DNA from: an uncultured Acetobacteraceae bacterium | Lineage (GTDB): Bacteria > Pseudomonadota > Alphaproteobacteria > Acetobacterales > Acetobacteraceae | Direction of reading: 5' to 3' | Assembly (NCBI GenBank): GCA_943912335.1 | Contig: CALTUD010000007.1 | Location: forward strand, 55,147 to 119,146 | Length of the DNA: 64,000 nt | Shown here: positions 35,033 through 44,811 of the stretch, piece by piece | Numbering within the stretch: position 1 is the stretch's first letter | Layout: the number at the start of each line of letters is the position of its first letter | The notes under the pieces: generated by a model | Told to the model about the DNA's origin: nothing | What the model saw: the letters and a program-made list of their open reading frames with translations, nothing else | Database searches by the model: none | Program-made: the position numbers and the translations under genes

Positions 35033-37492
35033 CTATGTCGGCACCGCTTCCATGATGAGGCTTTCGGGTGCAACGAGACCCGACGCCAGCACAGGCTGGG
35101 TATGCTCGACAGAATGTGTCGTTTCACGCCTCTGCAGCCTCAGGGCATCGGCAGCCGGCATCGGTCGTCCCAGGAGATAGCCCTGCAATTCGTGACATCC
35201 CTGGGAGCTCAGCAGTTCGAATTGCTCGATCGTTTCCACGCCCTCGGCCGTGACCTGCAGCCTGAGTGTCTTGCTCATCGAGATGATCGCGGCGACGATG
35301 GCGCGCTGGCTCTCGTCGACGGTCAGATTTTGGATGAACGATCTGTCGATCTTCAGCTTGTCGAACGGGAAACGGTGAAGATAGGACAGGCTGGAATACC
35401 CGGTTCCGAAATCGTCGAGCACCAGCCGTACGCCCATCTCCCGCAACGGGAGCAACTGCTTCAGGGCTTCCTCCGCATTGCCGATCAGGATGCCTTCGGT
35501 AAGCTCGAGTTCCAGACGCGTCGCCGGCAGTCCGGTTTCCGCCAGGACGGTACGGACGAGCTTCGGCAGATCGCCGCGCAGAAACTGCACCGGCGACAGA
35601 TTGACCGCGACGCGAGAGCCGTTTTCCCACGTCATCGCGGTCTGACAGGCATTGCGTAGCACCCACTCCCCGAGCGGAATGATGAGGCCGGTTTCTTCCG
35701 CCAGGGGAATGAATTCGGTGGGCGGAACAGGGCCCAGGACCGGGTGGGTCCAGCGCAACAGCGCTTCAAACGTCACCAGCTCGCAACGGCCGTCGAACAA
35801 GGGCTGGAAATGCAGATTCAGCAGGTTGTTCTGGATCGCCCGGCGCAGTTCGGTTTCCAGCTCCTGTCGCTTGCGGAGCGCCATGTCCATGCCCGGCTCG
35901 AAGAAGCAGAACGTGCCGCGGCCAAGGTCCTTGGCACGGTAGAGCGCGATATCGGCCTGCTTGAGCAGTTCCACCGGGGTCTGGCCGTCCTGCGGATAAA
36001 GCGTGATTCCGATGCTGGTGCCGATCGTCACGAGCTGATCCTCGATCTCGAACGGCCGCGCTAACTGGTCGATGACCGTCCGCGCAAGACTGGCCGCGGA
36101 TTCCGGTTCCACCTGGCCCTGCTGAAGGATCACGAACTCGTCGCCGCCGATGCGTGCGAGAAAATCGTCTTCTCCCATGGAGGCGATCAATCGTTGTGCC
36201 ACCATGCGGAGCAGCGCATCGCCAGCCGCGTGGCCCATGGCATCATTGATCGTTTTGAAACCATCGAGATCCAGGCACAGAACAGCCAGACAGGCCTGCC
36301 TGCGGGCTCCGGTCCTGACGGCTGCTTCGAGCGTTTCTCGAAGCAGCAGCCGGTTCGGCAGTTCGGTGAGCGCATCGTGATGCGCCAGGAACCGGATGCG
36401 TTTCTCGGACGAACGACGTTCGCGCAGATCGCGCAACGCGGTGACGATGGCGGTCCGGCCTCCGAAACTGATGGCGCGCGACAGGATCTCGACCGGGATC
36501 CGGCTTCCATCCCGGAACAGAAGCTCGGTCTCGGACATCGCGCCAGCCGTATTCGGGCGCCACAACTCGGCATCGCAACCGGCAGGGACGAACTGAGCGA
36601 CGAGGCATCTCGGAACATCCTCGATCGCAATGCCCGTCAGCGTCGCGAAACTGATGTTGCCGTCGATGACCCGGTCGCCGTCATGGATCAGCAGACCCTC
36701 GATGGCACTGTCCGCCAACTGCCGCACGCGTTCGGTTTCCAGACGATCCCGTGCCGCGACGCGGTTGTCGACCAGCGAGCCGAACAAGGCGAGGCCGAGT
36801 ACGGCGAGTGCTTCCGCCGCCACGATCACGGCGATGGGAGACGAGGCCAGATTATCGGGCTCCGACGATGCCGTGAGCCATCCGCCGAACGGTAGGATCG
36901 ACGCCAGCGAGCCGAGGGACAGGGTCGCCATCGCCAGTCCCAGAACGACGCCCGCGACGAGGAGACGACGGGGCCGCCCGGTGTTGGTGATTTCCCGCAA
37001 ACCATAGGCGCAGAGCGAACTCGCGATCACCATCACGGTCAGCACGCCGGTGAGATCGTAGGACAGGCTGAACGGCTTCACGAGCCCGCTCATGCCGGTG
37101 AACAGGGCGATGGACATGCCGCTGGCCAGCAGCGAGCCGGACAGCATGGCATTTCGAGCCGATCTGGTTCGTCCATGCTGTATCGCCGCTGCGGCCGCGG
37201 CTGAGAGCATCAGGACAACCGTCGCCATCCCCGCCCAGGGAATCGGAACAACAAAGGGAACACGGGGAAAGCCCGCGACGAAGGCGATCCGGAAGACGCC
37301 GGACGCAACCACCAACGTGGCGCCTGCGAAGCTGGATACCACCGCGACGGACGACCGCCGCGGCTGACCATCCGATCGTTCACCCCGAAGCAATCGGACT
37401 AGCAGCAAGCCGCCGGCGATGGCCGCGACCAGTGCCAGCAGAGAGGCCGGATGGTCGGCCTGTCTGCTCAACTGCGCGAGCAGATGGATCAT
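35033..37492 (-). CDS. Membrane GGDEF-EAL protein with degenerate MHYT-like sensor and PAS domain
   Basis: 819 residues. Residues 15-240 hold seven hydrophobic segments; GMSIALFTGMSGL near 125-137 followed by SYDLTGV looks like an MHYT unit that lost its Met-His-Tyr core. A PAS domain follows (255-355). GGDEF at 449-453 (RIGGDEF) is intact and lacks an obvious RxxD inhibitory site. The EAL domain begins near 560 with EALLRW (576-581); ELTEGIL, DDFGTGYSSL, KIDRSF and AEGVET are all intact. Both c-di-GMP synthesis and breakdown are possible. GGGAG nine bases before the start. Third gene of an operon after the YfiR-like protein and TonB-dependent receptor. Confidence 0.93.
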   Translation of the reverse strand: MIHLLAQLSRQADHPASLLALVAAIAGGLLLVRLLRGERSDGQPRRSSVAVVSSFAGATLVVASGVFRIAFVAGFPRVPFVVPIPWAGMATVVLMLSAAAAAAIQHGRTRSARNAMLSGSLLASGMSIALFTGMSGLVKPFSLSYDLTGVLTVMVIASSLCAYGLREITNTGRPRRLLVAGVVLGLAMATLSLGSLASILPFGGWLTASSEPDNLASSPIAVIVAAEALAVLGLALFGSLVDNRVAARDRLETERVRQLADSAIEGLLIHDGDRVIDGNISFATLTGIAIEDVPRCLVAQFVPAGCDAELWRPNTAGAMSETELLFRDGSRIPVEILSRAISFGGRTAIVTALRDLRERRSSEKRIRFLAHHDALTELPNRLLLRETLEAAVRTGARRQACLAVLCLDLDGFKTINDAMGHAAGDALLRMVAQRLIASMGEDDFLARIGGDEFVILQQGQVEPESAASLARTVIDQLARPFEIEDQLVTIGTSIGITLYPQDGQTPVELLKQADIALYRAKDLGRGTFCFFEPGMDMALRKRQELETELRRAIQNNLLNLHFQPLFDGRCELVTFEALLRWTHPVLGPVPPTEFIPLAEETGLIIPLGEWVLRNACQTAMTWENGSRVAVNLSPVQFLRGDLPKLVRTVLAETGLPATRLELELTEGILIGNAEEALKQLLPLREMGVRLVLDDFGTGYSSLSYLHRFPFDKLKIDRSFIQNLTVDESQRAIVAAIISMSKTLRLQVTAEGVETIEQFELLSSQGCHELQGYLLGRPMPAADALRLQRRETTHSVEHTQPVLASGLVAPESLIMEAVPT

Positions 37493-37507
37493 TCTCCGTG
37501 CTCCCGT

Positions 37508-39517
37508 TCAGAATGCGGCATTCAAACCCCCGACGATCTGACGATCGGAGGGAACCCCGCCCGTGGTCGGCATCTGCCGGCGATTGAACTGATCCGCGGT
37601 CGCGGACACGGTCAGGGTACGCGTCAGCCGATAGGCCGCATGCAGCCGCATCGTGACGTAGTTCGCGACCGTGACCGGCACCGCAAGCAGGGGGTTCGTG
37701 TCGATACGGAAATCCTGGTAGTGCGACTGCCACCGTGCCTGGAAATCGACGTCGAACTGGCGCCATTGATAACCGATGCCGACGTTGACGGCGTTGACCG
37801 GAGTCTGGCGCTGGTAGTTCACCGACGGCATCGTGGCGAGAACGGGTTGCGATGAGCGATCGGCCACTGCCGCCAAGGCGTAGCTGAGATTCCAGCGCAA
37901 GCCGGTCCGGCTGTGTCCTTGGACGGTCACTTCCCCGCCGGCCTCGTCGCTATCGCCGGCGTTGCGCGCCAGCAGCACAAGTTGCCCGTTCGGCAGGGGC
38001 GTGTAACCGGAGCCGAACGGGGCCCCGATCGTCGCCCGGGTATGCTGGGCGAAGGCGGACAGGCGCAGGGTCGAAAGCCAGCCGGGCAATGGACGATCCC
38101 AATCCATCTCGTAGTTCGTGGCCACCGACGGCGTGAGCGAAGAGTTGCCGGAAACCACGACCGGCCCGGCCTGAACGGCCAGGCCGAAATCGACCAGGCT
38201 GGGAAGCTGGGCCGCACGGCTCACGGTGAATCGCAGCGTGTCGAGATCGTCGGGCTGCAGTACCAGACCGCTGTTGAAACTCGGCACGGTCAGCTGCGTG
38301 TCGTGGATCGGAGTGCCGAGGACGGGAAACGTGAAAACCGGCCCGGCATGACCCAGGAACAGAGTATCCACACGGACGGCATTGGTGAGGTGGATCCAGG
38401 GCGTGAGCGACCACTCCCACATGCCCGAACCGGCAAAATCCTCGTAGCCGATATGACCGCGAAAGGCGCGCAGCGACGCTGCGTCGCTGTTCCGATACTC
38501 GGCGGCAATCCGGAACGCGTGCGTGCCGGTCTTGATCAGGTCACTGCCGGTGACGAGGATGGTGTCCTCCCGCCAGTCCGTTCCGATGCCGCTATAGTCG
38601 ACTGCCACGCGGTCCTCGTTCCGGAAGGCGTCGACATGCAGCAACCCCAGGGGCGAGTCGTAGGCGATCCGGCTGCGCACCACGTTGGTCCGGAAAGTCG
38701 ATGGGTTGTAGCGTCCGAGATCGACGTAGTACGCGCTGATCAGGCTCGACAAAGCGCCGAAGACATCCCACTCCACCGAAGGCAGGACCTGGAACCGGCC
38801 ATCGGCCGAGACCATTCCGCTCCTCGGCTGCAGCCGCTCGATGCTTGCCTGCTCGCCATCGAATTCGGTCGATCGATAGCCCTGCGCCGCCAGGCGCACA
38901 GCCCATCCGCGACCATGGCCGACCGTTCCGACCACATCGCCATAGGTCTGGTTCTGTGTGCCGGCCTGTACAGTCGCGGTATTCTGCGGGTGGTGAAGCG
39001 GATCGCGCGTGAGGATGTTGATCACGCCGGAAACGGCATTGAAGCCGTAGAGCGCCGCGTTCGGCCCCTTGATCACTTCGATCTGCTGGATCTCGTCCAG
39101 TGCGACCGGGATGGCCGACCACACCGTCAGTCCGAAGCCATCCTCGTAGACCTGCTGACCGTCGAGCAGCACGAGCACGCGACGATTGAGGGCAACATCG
39201 TCGCCGCGAATGCTGACGGACGCGTCCTGCATGCCGTACTGACGGACGTTTATACCTGCGACATACTGAAGCACGTCGGGGAGCGTCCTGGCACCGGAAC
39301 GGGCGATCTGGTCGGCGGTGACGATCTCCATGTCGACCGGCGTCTCGCTCAGCCGCTGCGGTTTTCCCGTCGCCGACGCCGTCACAGGCTCGCCGAACAG
39401 CTGCTGGTAGGCGTCGTAATCGATCGCCTGCGCCCGCGCTGCGCTCGGTTCGGCAAGACCGCCGACCAAGGGAAGAACGAACAGGCTGACGGCGCTCGCG
39501 GTCCGCAACACCTTCAT
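37508..39517 (-). CDS. TonB-dependent outer-membrane receptor
   Basis: 669 residues starting at an ATGA overlap with the upstream gene. Signal peptide ends at AARAQA (residue 30). The plug domain runs about 45-165 (VDMEIVTADQIARSGARTLPDVLQ; VSIRGDDVALNRRVLVLLDG; IEVIKGPNAALYGFNAVSGVINI). A 22-strand barrel ends in Phe. A short N-terminal stretch, no signalling secretin-like STN domain. Size and plug resemble vitamin B12/catecholate-type receptors, but the ligand is unknown. It sits between a periplasmic YfiR-like gene and a c-di-GMP gene 15 bases downstream, which suggests signalling as well as transport. Confidence 0.93.
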   Translation of the reverse strand: MKVLRTASAVSLFVLPLVGGLAEPSAARAQAIDYDAYQQLFGEPVTASATGKPQRLSETPVDMEIVTADQIARSGARTLPDVLQYVAGINVRQYGMQDASVSIRGDDVALNRRVLVLLDGQQVYEDGFGLTVWSAIPVALDEIQQIEVIKGPNAALYGFNAVSGVINILTRDPLHHPQNTATVQAGTQNQTYGDVVGTVGHGRGWAVRLAAQGYRSTEFDGEQASIERLQPRSGMVSADGRFQVLPSVEWDVFGALSSLISAYYVDLGRYNPSTFRTNVVRSRIAYDSPLGLLHVDAFRNEDRVAVDYSGIGTDWREDTILVTGSDLIKTGTHAFRIAAEYRNSDAASLRAFRGHIGYEDFAGSGMWEWSLTPWIHLTNAVRVDTLFLGHAGPVFTFPVLGTPIHDTQLTVPSFNSGLVLQPDDLDTLRFTVSRAAQLPSLVDFGLAVQAGPVVVSGNSSLTPSVATNYEMDWDRPLPGWLSTLRLSAFAQHTRATIGAPFGSGYTPLPNGQLVLLARNAGDSDEAGGEVTVQGHSRTGLRWNLSYALAAVADRSSQPVLATMPSVNYQRQTPVNAVNVGIGYQWRQFDVDFQARWQSHYQDFRIDTNPLLAVPVTVANYVTMRLHAAYRLTRTLTVSATADQFNRRQMPTTGGVPSDRQIVGGLNAAF

Positions 39518-40074
39518 AGTTCCTGCACCATCATCCGAAAGGCGGTCGCGAAATGGACCCTGGCGGCATCGGCATTCGCCTGATTGAAGACGATGCTGAC
39601 CGACGGTGCGCTGCGGATCGCCACCATGCAGCCTCCGCGCGTGACCTGCGTGAGGTCGAGCGTCAGGCAAGGAACATGCAGTCGCAGCAGGGCTTGCCGG
39701 AGCGCCTCGGCATCGACGCCCTGCGTCGAGAGTACGGCATCGACATGGTCGAGCGTCGCGAGATCGGTCTGTGAGATCGAGCGGGCCTGGAAAACGATAT
39801 TGCCGGCGACCACGCCGTCGGCGATCGTGGCGAGAATATCCCTGGCTTCGGTCACGGAACCGGGATTCGCCGGGTTGAACACGACGGCCAGCTTCACGCT
39901 TCCGGTCGACGGCGTCGTCTGGAAGGCCAGGACGCGCGCCAGGATCTGCAGATCTTGCGGGTCGAGCGCCGATCGCTGATCGGCTCCGAACGCCGGGCTC
40001 GCCAGCGACACGATCGTCAGGGGGACGATCATGCGAGGGAGTCGGAAACCGCGCTGACGGAACCTGGTGGACAA
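39514..40074 (-). CDS. YfiR/DUF4154-like periplasmic protein
   Basis: 186 residues from a TTG at 40074; an ATG at 40032 gives a shorter protein with the same signal peptide (MIVPLTIVSLASPAFGADQ). The mature domain has the order of secondary-structure elements seen in YfiR: a first helix (DLQILARVLAFQ), strand VKLAVVFNP, a D/A-V-L strand (VDAVLSTQG), a helix (AEALRQALLRL), CLTLDLTQVTRGGCMVAIR, and the closing VSIVFNQANADAARVHF. Family assignment is by pattern, not certain. YfiR-type proteins bind and repress membrane diguanylate cyclases, which fits the GGDEF-EAL gene two places downstream. First gene of that operon. Confidence 0.7.
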   Translation of the reverse strand: MSTRFRQRGFRLPRMIVPLTIVSLASPAFGADQRSALDPQDLQILARVLAFQTTPSTGSVKLAVVFNPANPGSVTEARDILATIADGVVAGNIVFQARSISQTDLATLDHVDAVLSTQGVDAEALRQALLRLHVPCLTLDLTQVTRGGCMVAIRSAPSVSIVFNQANADAARVHFATAFRMMVQEL

Positions 40075-40343
40075 CGACGTTCACTCGGAAGATTGAACGC
40101 TCGTTGTAGTTCCAGATGGTTAACAAACGATTGATGCCCTCATGGGCACTATTGATAATTTACTTTCCAGTAATGAGCGCGCCTGTACTGCAGCCGAGAT
40201 CCTCTATGCGGTGAAGGGCGCGAATACTTTCCGTAGACCCGCCACACGCCGTCATCGACTGTCCTGCGCCCGGGAACGGTCGATGGCGGATATCGATGAC
40301 GGCGCCGACAGGCTCAGGGCTGCGAGACCGCCGCGCGTATCCC

Positions 40344-42647
40344 TCATCGTCGGCGTTGCGCCTGCTGCTGTCGAAGCACCGCCTCGATCCAGCCGTCGAG
40401 TTTGGCGGTGAGAAGCTGGGCTTCCGCCAAAGCCGGATAGGCTTCGGGAAAACGCAGGGCGAGCCAGCGCCAGGCGACGAGGCGCTTGTGGCGTTTCTCG
40501 GCACGTTCGAGTTCGTCGCGCGTCGCGCGTTCCGGCGGTGGCAGACGCGAACCGCCGGGCACGGGGACGCCCCTCCCCGCCGCGTGTTCACCGGCCCAGA
40601 CGGCGAGACGCTGGATGCCGTTGTCGCGCTCGTCCACCGGACAAAGCGCATAGGTCCAGCGCTGGATCAGATCGAGACCCTCGATGCCTTCCAGCGCCGT
40701 GGCGACGGCGAAGGCCTGGCTCATGTCCGACAGGCGATAGTTCGGGTCGTCGCGTCGCAGAACCGCGCGTCGGATGCGGGCCAGCACGCCGAACAAACTA
40801 TCCGTACCGATCTCGCCGGCGACGGCGCGGACGATATCCGCGTCGGGCTGCACCAGGGGGCGCAGTTCGGCGATCTCCGTGGGAGGCGCGTTGAGCATGG
40901 CGCGGACGAAAGACGGGCTGCCGGCCCCCTGGAGCACGGCGACGATGCCGGCCTCGTGCTTGCCGAAGCGCCCCGCGCGCCCGCCGATCTGTTTGACTTC
41001 CTGCGGCAGCAGGTCGCGGCTCTGGGTGCCGTCGAACTTGCGCAGGGCGCCGAACACGACGCGTCTGATGTCCAGGTTGAGACCCATGCCGATCGCATCG
41101 GTGGCGATCAGGATATCGGCCTCGCCGCCGTTGAAGCGCGCAGCTTCGGCGCGTCGCACCTCGGGGCTGAGCGCGCCATAGACCACGGCGACGCGACGGC
41201 CTTTCGCCTGCAGCGCGGCACGAAAATCGAGCACGTCGCGCCGCGAGAAGGCGATCAGCGCATCGCCCTTGCCGAGTTCGTGCAGCGGCACGGCCTCCTT
41301 GGCGGCATGAAGCGGGCCTTTGCGTTCCAGCGTGATCTCGTCGAGCGGATCGCCGCAGAGTTCGGCGATGCGACGGACCATCGGAACGCATTCCGGCGAG
41401 CCGAGCACGAACAGATCGCGCGCGGGCGCGCCCATGATCGCTGCGGTCCAGGCCGCGCCGCGATCGGGGTCGTGCAGCATCTGCGCTTCATCGACCAAAG
41501 CGACATCGACCGGATTGTGCAGGGGGCACATCTCGACCGTTGCGGCGAGATGTCTGGCGCCGGGAATGGTGATGCGTTCCTCGCCCGTTGCCAGGGAAGC
41601 CGGTACGCCGCGTGCTTCCAGCGCTTCACGGAACTCGTGCGCCAGCAGGCGCAGCGGGGCGAGCGCGAGACCGCTGCCGGCACCGCTGAGCCGTTCCAGA
41701 GCGGTATGCGACTTGCCGCTGTTGGTGGGGCCGGTGACGAGGGTGATGCGACGCTTCAGCGCGCGCGCCGTGGAGAAATGGGCGGCGTAGCGATCGAGGG
41801 CCGCGACGCGGGCGATGGCGGCGTTGGCGGCCTTGCCGCCGGACAGCACGAACGGCTTGGCCGGGGCTGTAGCACCGCCTTCCTGTTCGCGCCAGAGCGC
41901 GACGCGCGGTTGCAGCGCCGCGATCTCGGCGGGGTCGAACTCCCAGATCTCGCCGCCCGGGGCGTTGCGCTTGGGAATCCGGCGCGCGACCGGAATGCGA
42001 TCCGCCGCGACCCAGCGCAACGCTTCCTTGACCGAGCAGCCGAGCAGCATCGGCACTTCGCGGAATGCGACCAGGGAGTTTTCCCAGTCGCGCAGGCGGC
42101 GCACTTCCTCGCGCCGTTTGCGACGCGCCGTGGTTTCGGCGGCGTGACGCTCCTCGCGGCGGCGAGCCTCGTCGGCGAGCGCGATCTCCACGAAGCGTCC
42201 GCGCGGCGACAGGCCGAAGGCGCGGGCGACGGACAGGGTGAGCGCTTCGTGCTGCGGGGCGGAAAGAACGCGGCCGCCACTGTCGAACAGATCGGCCAGC
42301 AGCGCGTTGAGGGCCTCCTCCGCCGTGGCGCCGAAGGCGCGCAGGCGATCCTGGACCACGTTGTCGAGCGCGATGTCGAGCGCGTCGTCGGTGGGCTCGG
42401 GGTCGTGCACCGTGTCGGTGGCGGCGACGATGTCCTCGCGCCGGACCCAGATGGCGCCTGCGCGCTGCGTGCGATCGATGAGGCGCGCGGTCCAGCCCTT
42501 GCGGCGGACCTCGCAGAGGGCGGCGGCAACGGACTCGGCGTCGGCCGGCAGGCGCCTGGCGACGAGGCGCGCGAGGCGGTCCATTTCCGCTTGTTCGACA
42601 TGGAGGCCGGAGGCCTGGATCGCGGCTTCGGCCGGGGATTGGGTCAT
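40344..42647 (-). CDS. SUV3-like (Ski2/Suv3 superfamily) RNA helicase
   Basis: 767 residues from the ATG at 42647. An N-terminal region of about 290 residues with a basic coiled segment (RRREERHAAETTARRKRREEV, residues 161-182) precedes the helicase core. Motif I is GPTNSGKS (306-313), motif II DEAQ, and motif VI QIGGRAGRFG. After the core a SUV3 C-terminal domain ends in WRWLALRFPEAYP. The bacterial homologues of mitochondrial SUV3 unwind RNA in an ATP-dependent way and probably work with RNA turnover. Stand-alone gene. The stop is 90 bases beyond the nearest other coding frame, with a repeat upstream. Confidence 0.9.
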   Translation of the reverse strand: MTQSPAEAAIQASGLHVEQAEMDRLARLVARRLPADAESVAAALCEVRRKGWTARLIDRTQRAGAIWVRREDIVAATDTVHDPEPTDDALDIALDNVVQDRLRAFGATAEEALNALLADLFDSGGRVLSAPQHEALTLSVARAFGLSPRGRFVEIALADEARRREERHAAETTARRKRREEVRRLRDWENSLVAFREVPMLLGCSVKEALRWVAADRIPVARRIPKRNAPGGEIWEFDPAEIAALQPRVALWREQEGGATAPAKPFVLSGGKAANAAIARVAALDRYAAHFSTARALKRRITLVTGPTNSGKSHTALERLSGAGSGLALAPLRLLAHEFREALEARGVPASLATGEERITIPGARHLAATVEMCPLHNPVDVALVDEAQMLHDPDRGAAWTAAIMGAPARDLFVLGSPECVPMVRRIAELCGDPLDEITLERKGPLHAAKEAVPLHELGKGDALIAFSRRDVLDFRAALQAKGRRVAVVYGALSPEVRRAEAARFNGGEADILIATDAIGMGLNLDIRRVVFGALRKFDGTQSRDLLPQEVKQIGGRAGRFGKHEAGIVAVLQGAGSPSFVRAMLNAPPTEIAELRPLVQPDADIVRAVAGEIGTDSLFGVLARIRRAVLRRDDPNYRLSDMSQAFAVATALEGIEGLDLIQRWTYALCPVDERDNGIQRLAVWAGEHAAGRGVPVPGGSRLPPPERATRDELERAEKRHKRLVAWRWLALRFPEAYPALAEAQLLTAKLDGWIEAVLRQQQAQRRR

Positions 42648-42672
42648 GGATGGGAGTGTAGCAGAAGAAGAG

Positions 42673-42780
42673 CCAGGGCTCTGCCCTGGACCCGGAAGGG
42701 GACGGTCGTCCCCTTCACCCCTCAATGTTCGGTAGGATTTTCAAGGCTTCGCCTTGAACGGGTGCAGGGCAGAGCCCTGC
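42673..42780. repeat. Compound palindromic element bounded by 14-bp inverted repeats
   Basis: Between the nrdA stop and the helicase start lie four hairpins in 108 bases. CCAGGGC-TCT-GCCCTGG is at 42673-42689, GAAGGGGAC-GGTC-GTCCCCTTC at 42695-42716, TCAAGGC-TTC-GCCTTGA at 42741-42757, and GCAGGGC-AGA-GCCCTGC at 42764-42780. The outer two also pair with each other: AGGGCTCTGCCCTG at 42675-42688 is the exact complement of 42765-42778. From memory, similar hairpin strings recur in spacers of many alphaproteobacterial genomes, so this is likely a dispersed non-coding element that also ends nrdA transcription. Confidence 0.85.
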
Positions 42781-42785
42781 GATCC

Positions 42786-44717
42786 CTACTGGCAGGCCAG
42801 GCATTCTTCATAGTTCGTGCTGCCGGTCGCCGTCGGCTTCGCCGGACCATCGGCGCTGATCGGCTTGGTCAGCATGTCGCTGACGGTGTCGGCGCGCTGG
42901 ATGGAGAGCGAGCGGCAGTAGTACAGGCTCTTCATGCCGCGCTTCCAGGCCAGCATGTGGATCTGGTGCAGGTCGCGCTTGTGGATGTCGGCCGGCAGGA
43001 ACAGATTCACGGACTGGCTCTGGCAGACGAACGGCGTGCGGTCGGCGGCGTGTTCGATCACCCAGCGCTGATCCAGCTCGAAGGCGGTCTTGTAGACGTC
43101 CTTTTCCTGCTCGGTCAGGAAGTCGAGATGCTGCACCGAGCCCTTGGTGAGGGTGATGGAGCTCCAAACCTCGTCGGTGTCCTGGCCCTTCTCGGCCAGC
43201 AGCTTCTGCAGATGGCGGTTGCGGACGGTGAACGAGCCGGACAGCGTCTTCTGCAGGAACACGTTGGCGGCAATCGGCTCGATACCCGGGCTGGTGGCGC
43301 CGGTGATGATCGAGATCGACGCGGTGGGGGCGATCGCCAGCTTGTGGCTGAAGCGCTCCATCACGCCGTATTCGGCGGCATCCGGGCACGGACCCTTCTC
43401 TTCGGCCAGCATGCGCGAGGCGGCATCGGCCTGGGCGCGGATCTGCGCGAACATGCGCCGGTTCCAGACCTTGGCGATGACGCTTTCGAACGGGACGTTC
43501 TGCGACTGCAGGAAGGAATGGAACCCCATCACACCCAGGCCGACCGAGCGCTCGCGGGCGGCGGCGTATTTGGCGCGGGCCATCTCGTCCGGGGCGCGGT
43601 CGATGAAGTCCTGCAGCACATTGTCGAGGAAGCGCATCACGTCTTCCACGAACAGCGGATGGTCCTTCCATTCGAACCAGGTCTCGAGGTTCAGAGAGGA
43701 CAGGCAGCACACGGCGGTGCGCTGCTCGCCGTGCTGGTCGATGCCGGTCGGCAGGGTGATCTCGGCGCAGAGATTAGAGGTCTTCACCTCCAGCCCGGCG
43801 AGCTTGTGGTGCTCGGGACGCGCGTTGTTCACATGGTCGGAATAGATGATGTACGGCTCGCCCTGCTCCATGCGGGCGGTGAGCAGGCGGATCCACAGGC
43901 CGCGCGCGGACACCTTGCGGATATGCGAGCCGTCCTTCGGGCTCAGCAGCGCCCACTCCTCGTCGGCTTCCACCGCGCGCATGAAGGCGTCCGAGATCAG
44001 CACGCCGTGGTGGAGGTTCAGCGCCTTGCGGTTCGGGTCGCCACCGGTGGGGCGGCGGATCTCGATGAATTCCTCCACCTCGGGGTGCCAGATCGGCAGG
44101 TAGACGGCGGCCGAGCCGCGTCGCAGCGAGCCCTGGCTGATGGCCAACGTCAGGCTGTCCATCACGCGGATGAAGGGGATGACGCCGGAGGTCTTGCCGT
44201 TGCGGCCGACATTCTCGCCAATGGAGCGGAGATTGCCCCAGTAGGAGCCGATGCCGCCGCCCTTGGAGGCGAGCCAGACGTTCTCGTTCCAGAGACCGAC
44301 GATGCCGTCGAGGCTGTCGGAGGCTTCGTTCAGGAAGCAGGAGATCGGCAGGCCGCGCGTGGTGCCGCCGTTGGACAGCACGGGGGTGGCCGGCATGAAC
44401 CAGTGCTTGGAGATGTAGTCGTATAGGCGCTGCGCATGCGCCGCGTCGTCGCCGTAATAGGAGGCCACGCGGGCGAACAGGTCCTGATAGCTTTCGCCGG
44501 GCAGGAGGTAGCGGTTGTCGAGCGTGGCGCGGCCGAAATCGGTCAGCAGCGCATCGCGCGAACGGTCGACGCGCACCGGATGGTGGCCTTCGAGCTGCAC
44601 CACGTCGATCATCGTGCCCTGCCCGTCCAGCTCCTGTCCGCGGCTGGACGGCGCGGAGCCGGAGGAAGAGGTGTCGGTCTCCAGGAGATCGGACTCCACG
44701 GCGTCGTTCAGCGTCAT
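42786..44717 (-). CDS. nrdA: Class I ribonucleoside-diphosphate reductase, alpha subunit
   Basis: 643 residues from the ATG at 44717 (GAGGGAG seven bases upstream). Reduces ribonucleotides to deoxyribonucleotides with a beta subunit. Redox and radical cysteines match the family: Cys127 (PISCFLNEA), Cys317 and Glu319 (NLCAEI), Cys338 (AVCCLSS), and the C-terminal redox pair in ECLACQ. The paired tyrosines appear in KRGMKSLYYCRSL. It is about 120 residues shorter than E. coli NrdA because no N-terminal ATP-cone is evident, so allosteric activity control by dATP is probably absent. The nrdB partner is not next to it in this window. Confidence 0.94.
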   Translation of the reverse strand: MTLNDAVESDLLETDTSSSGSAPSSRGQELDGQGTMIDVVQLEGHHPVRVDRSRDALLTDFGRATLDNRYLLPGESYQDLFARVASYYGDDAAHAQRLYDYISKHWFMPATPVLSNGGTTRGLPISCFLNEASDSLDGIVGLWNENVWLASKGGGIGSYWGNLRSIGENVGRNGKTSGVIPFIRVMDSLTLAISQGSLRRGSAAVYLPIWHPEVEEFIEIRRPTGGDPNRKALNLHHGVLISDAFMRAVEADEEWALLSPKDGSHIRKVSARGLWIRLLTARMEQGEPYIIYSDHVNNARPEHHKLAGLEVKTSNLCAEITLPTGIDQHGEQRTAVCCLSSLNLETWFEWKDHPLFVEDVMRFLDNVLQDFIDRAPDEMARAKYAAARERSVGLGVMGFHSFLQSQNVPFESVIAKVWNRRMFAQIRAQADAASRMLAEEKGPCPDAAEYGVMERFSHKLAIAPTASISIITGATSPGIEPIAANVFLQKTLSGSFTVRNRHLQKLLAEKGQDTDEVWSSITLTKGSVQHLDFLTEQEKDVYKTAFELDQRWVIEHAADRTPFVCQSQSVNLFLPADIHKRDLHQIHMLAWKRGMKSLYYCRSLSIQRADTVSDMLTKPISADGPAKPTATGSTNYEECLACQ

Positions 44718-44811
44718 GCGATGCTCCCTCGAATGGATCGAAAACCGGCCGGCCTGGAATGGCGCGCGAACCGGATGAACAACGCCATGTGGCGTCCGTT
44801 GCAAGGAGATT

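Noticed and set aside
40296..44426. 1376-codon plus-strand frame opposite the helicase and nrdA
   Set aside because: Antisense shadow typical of very GC-rich DNA; the opposite strand encodes clear conserved motifs.
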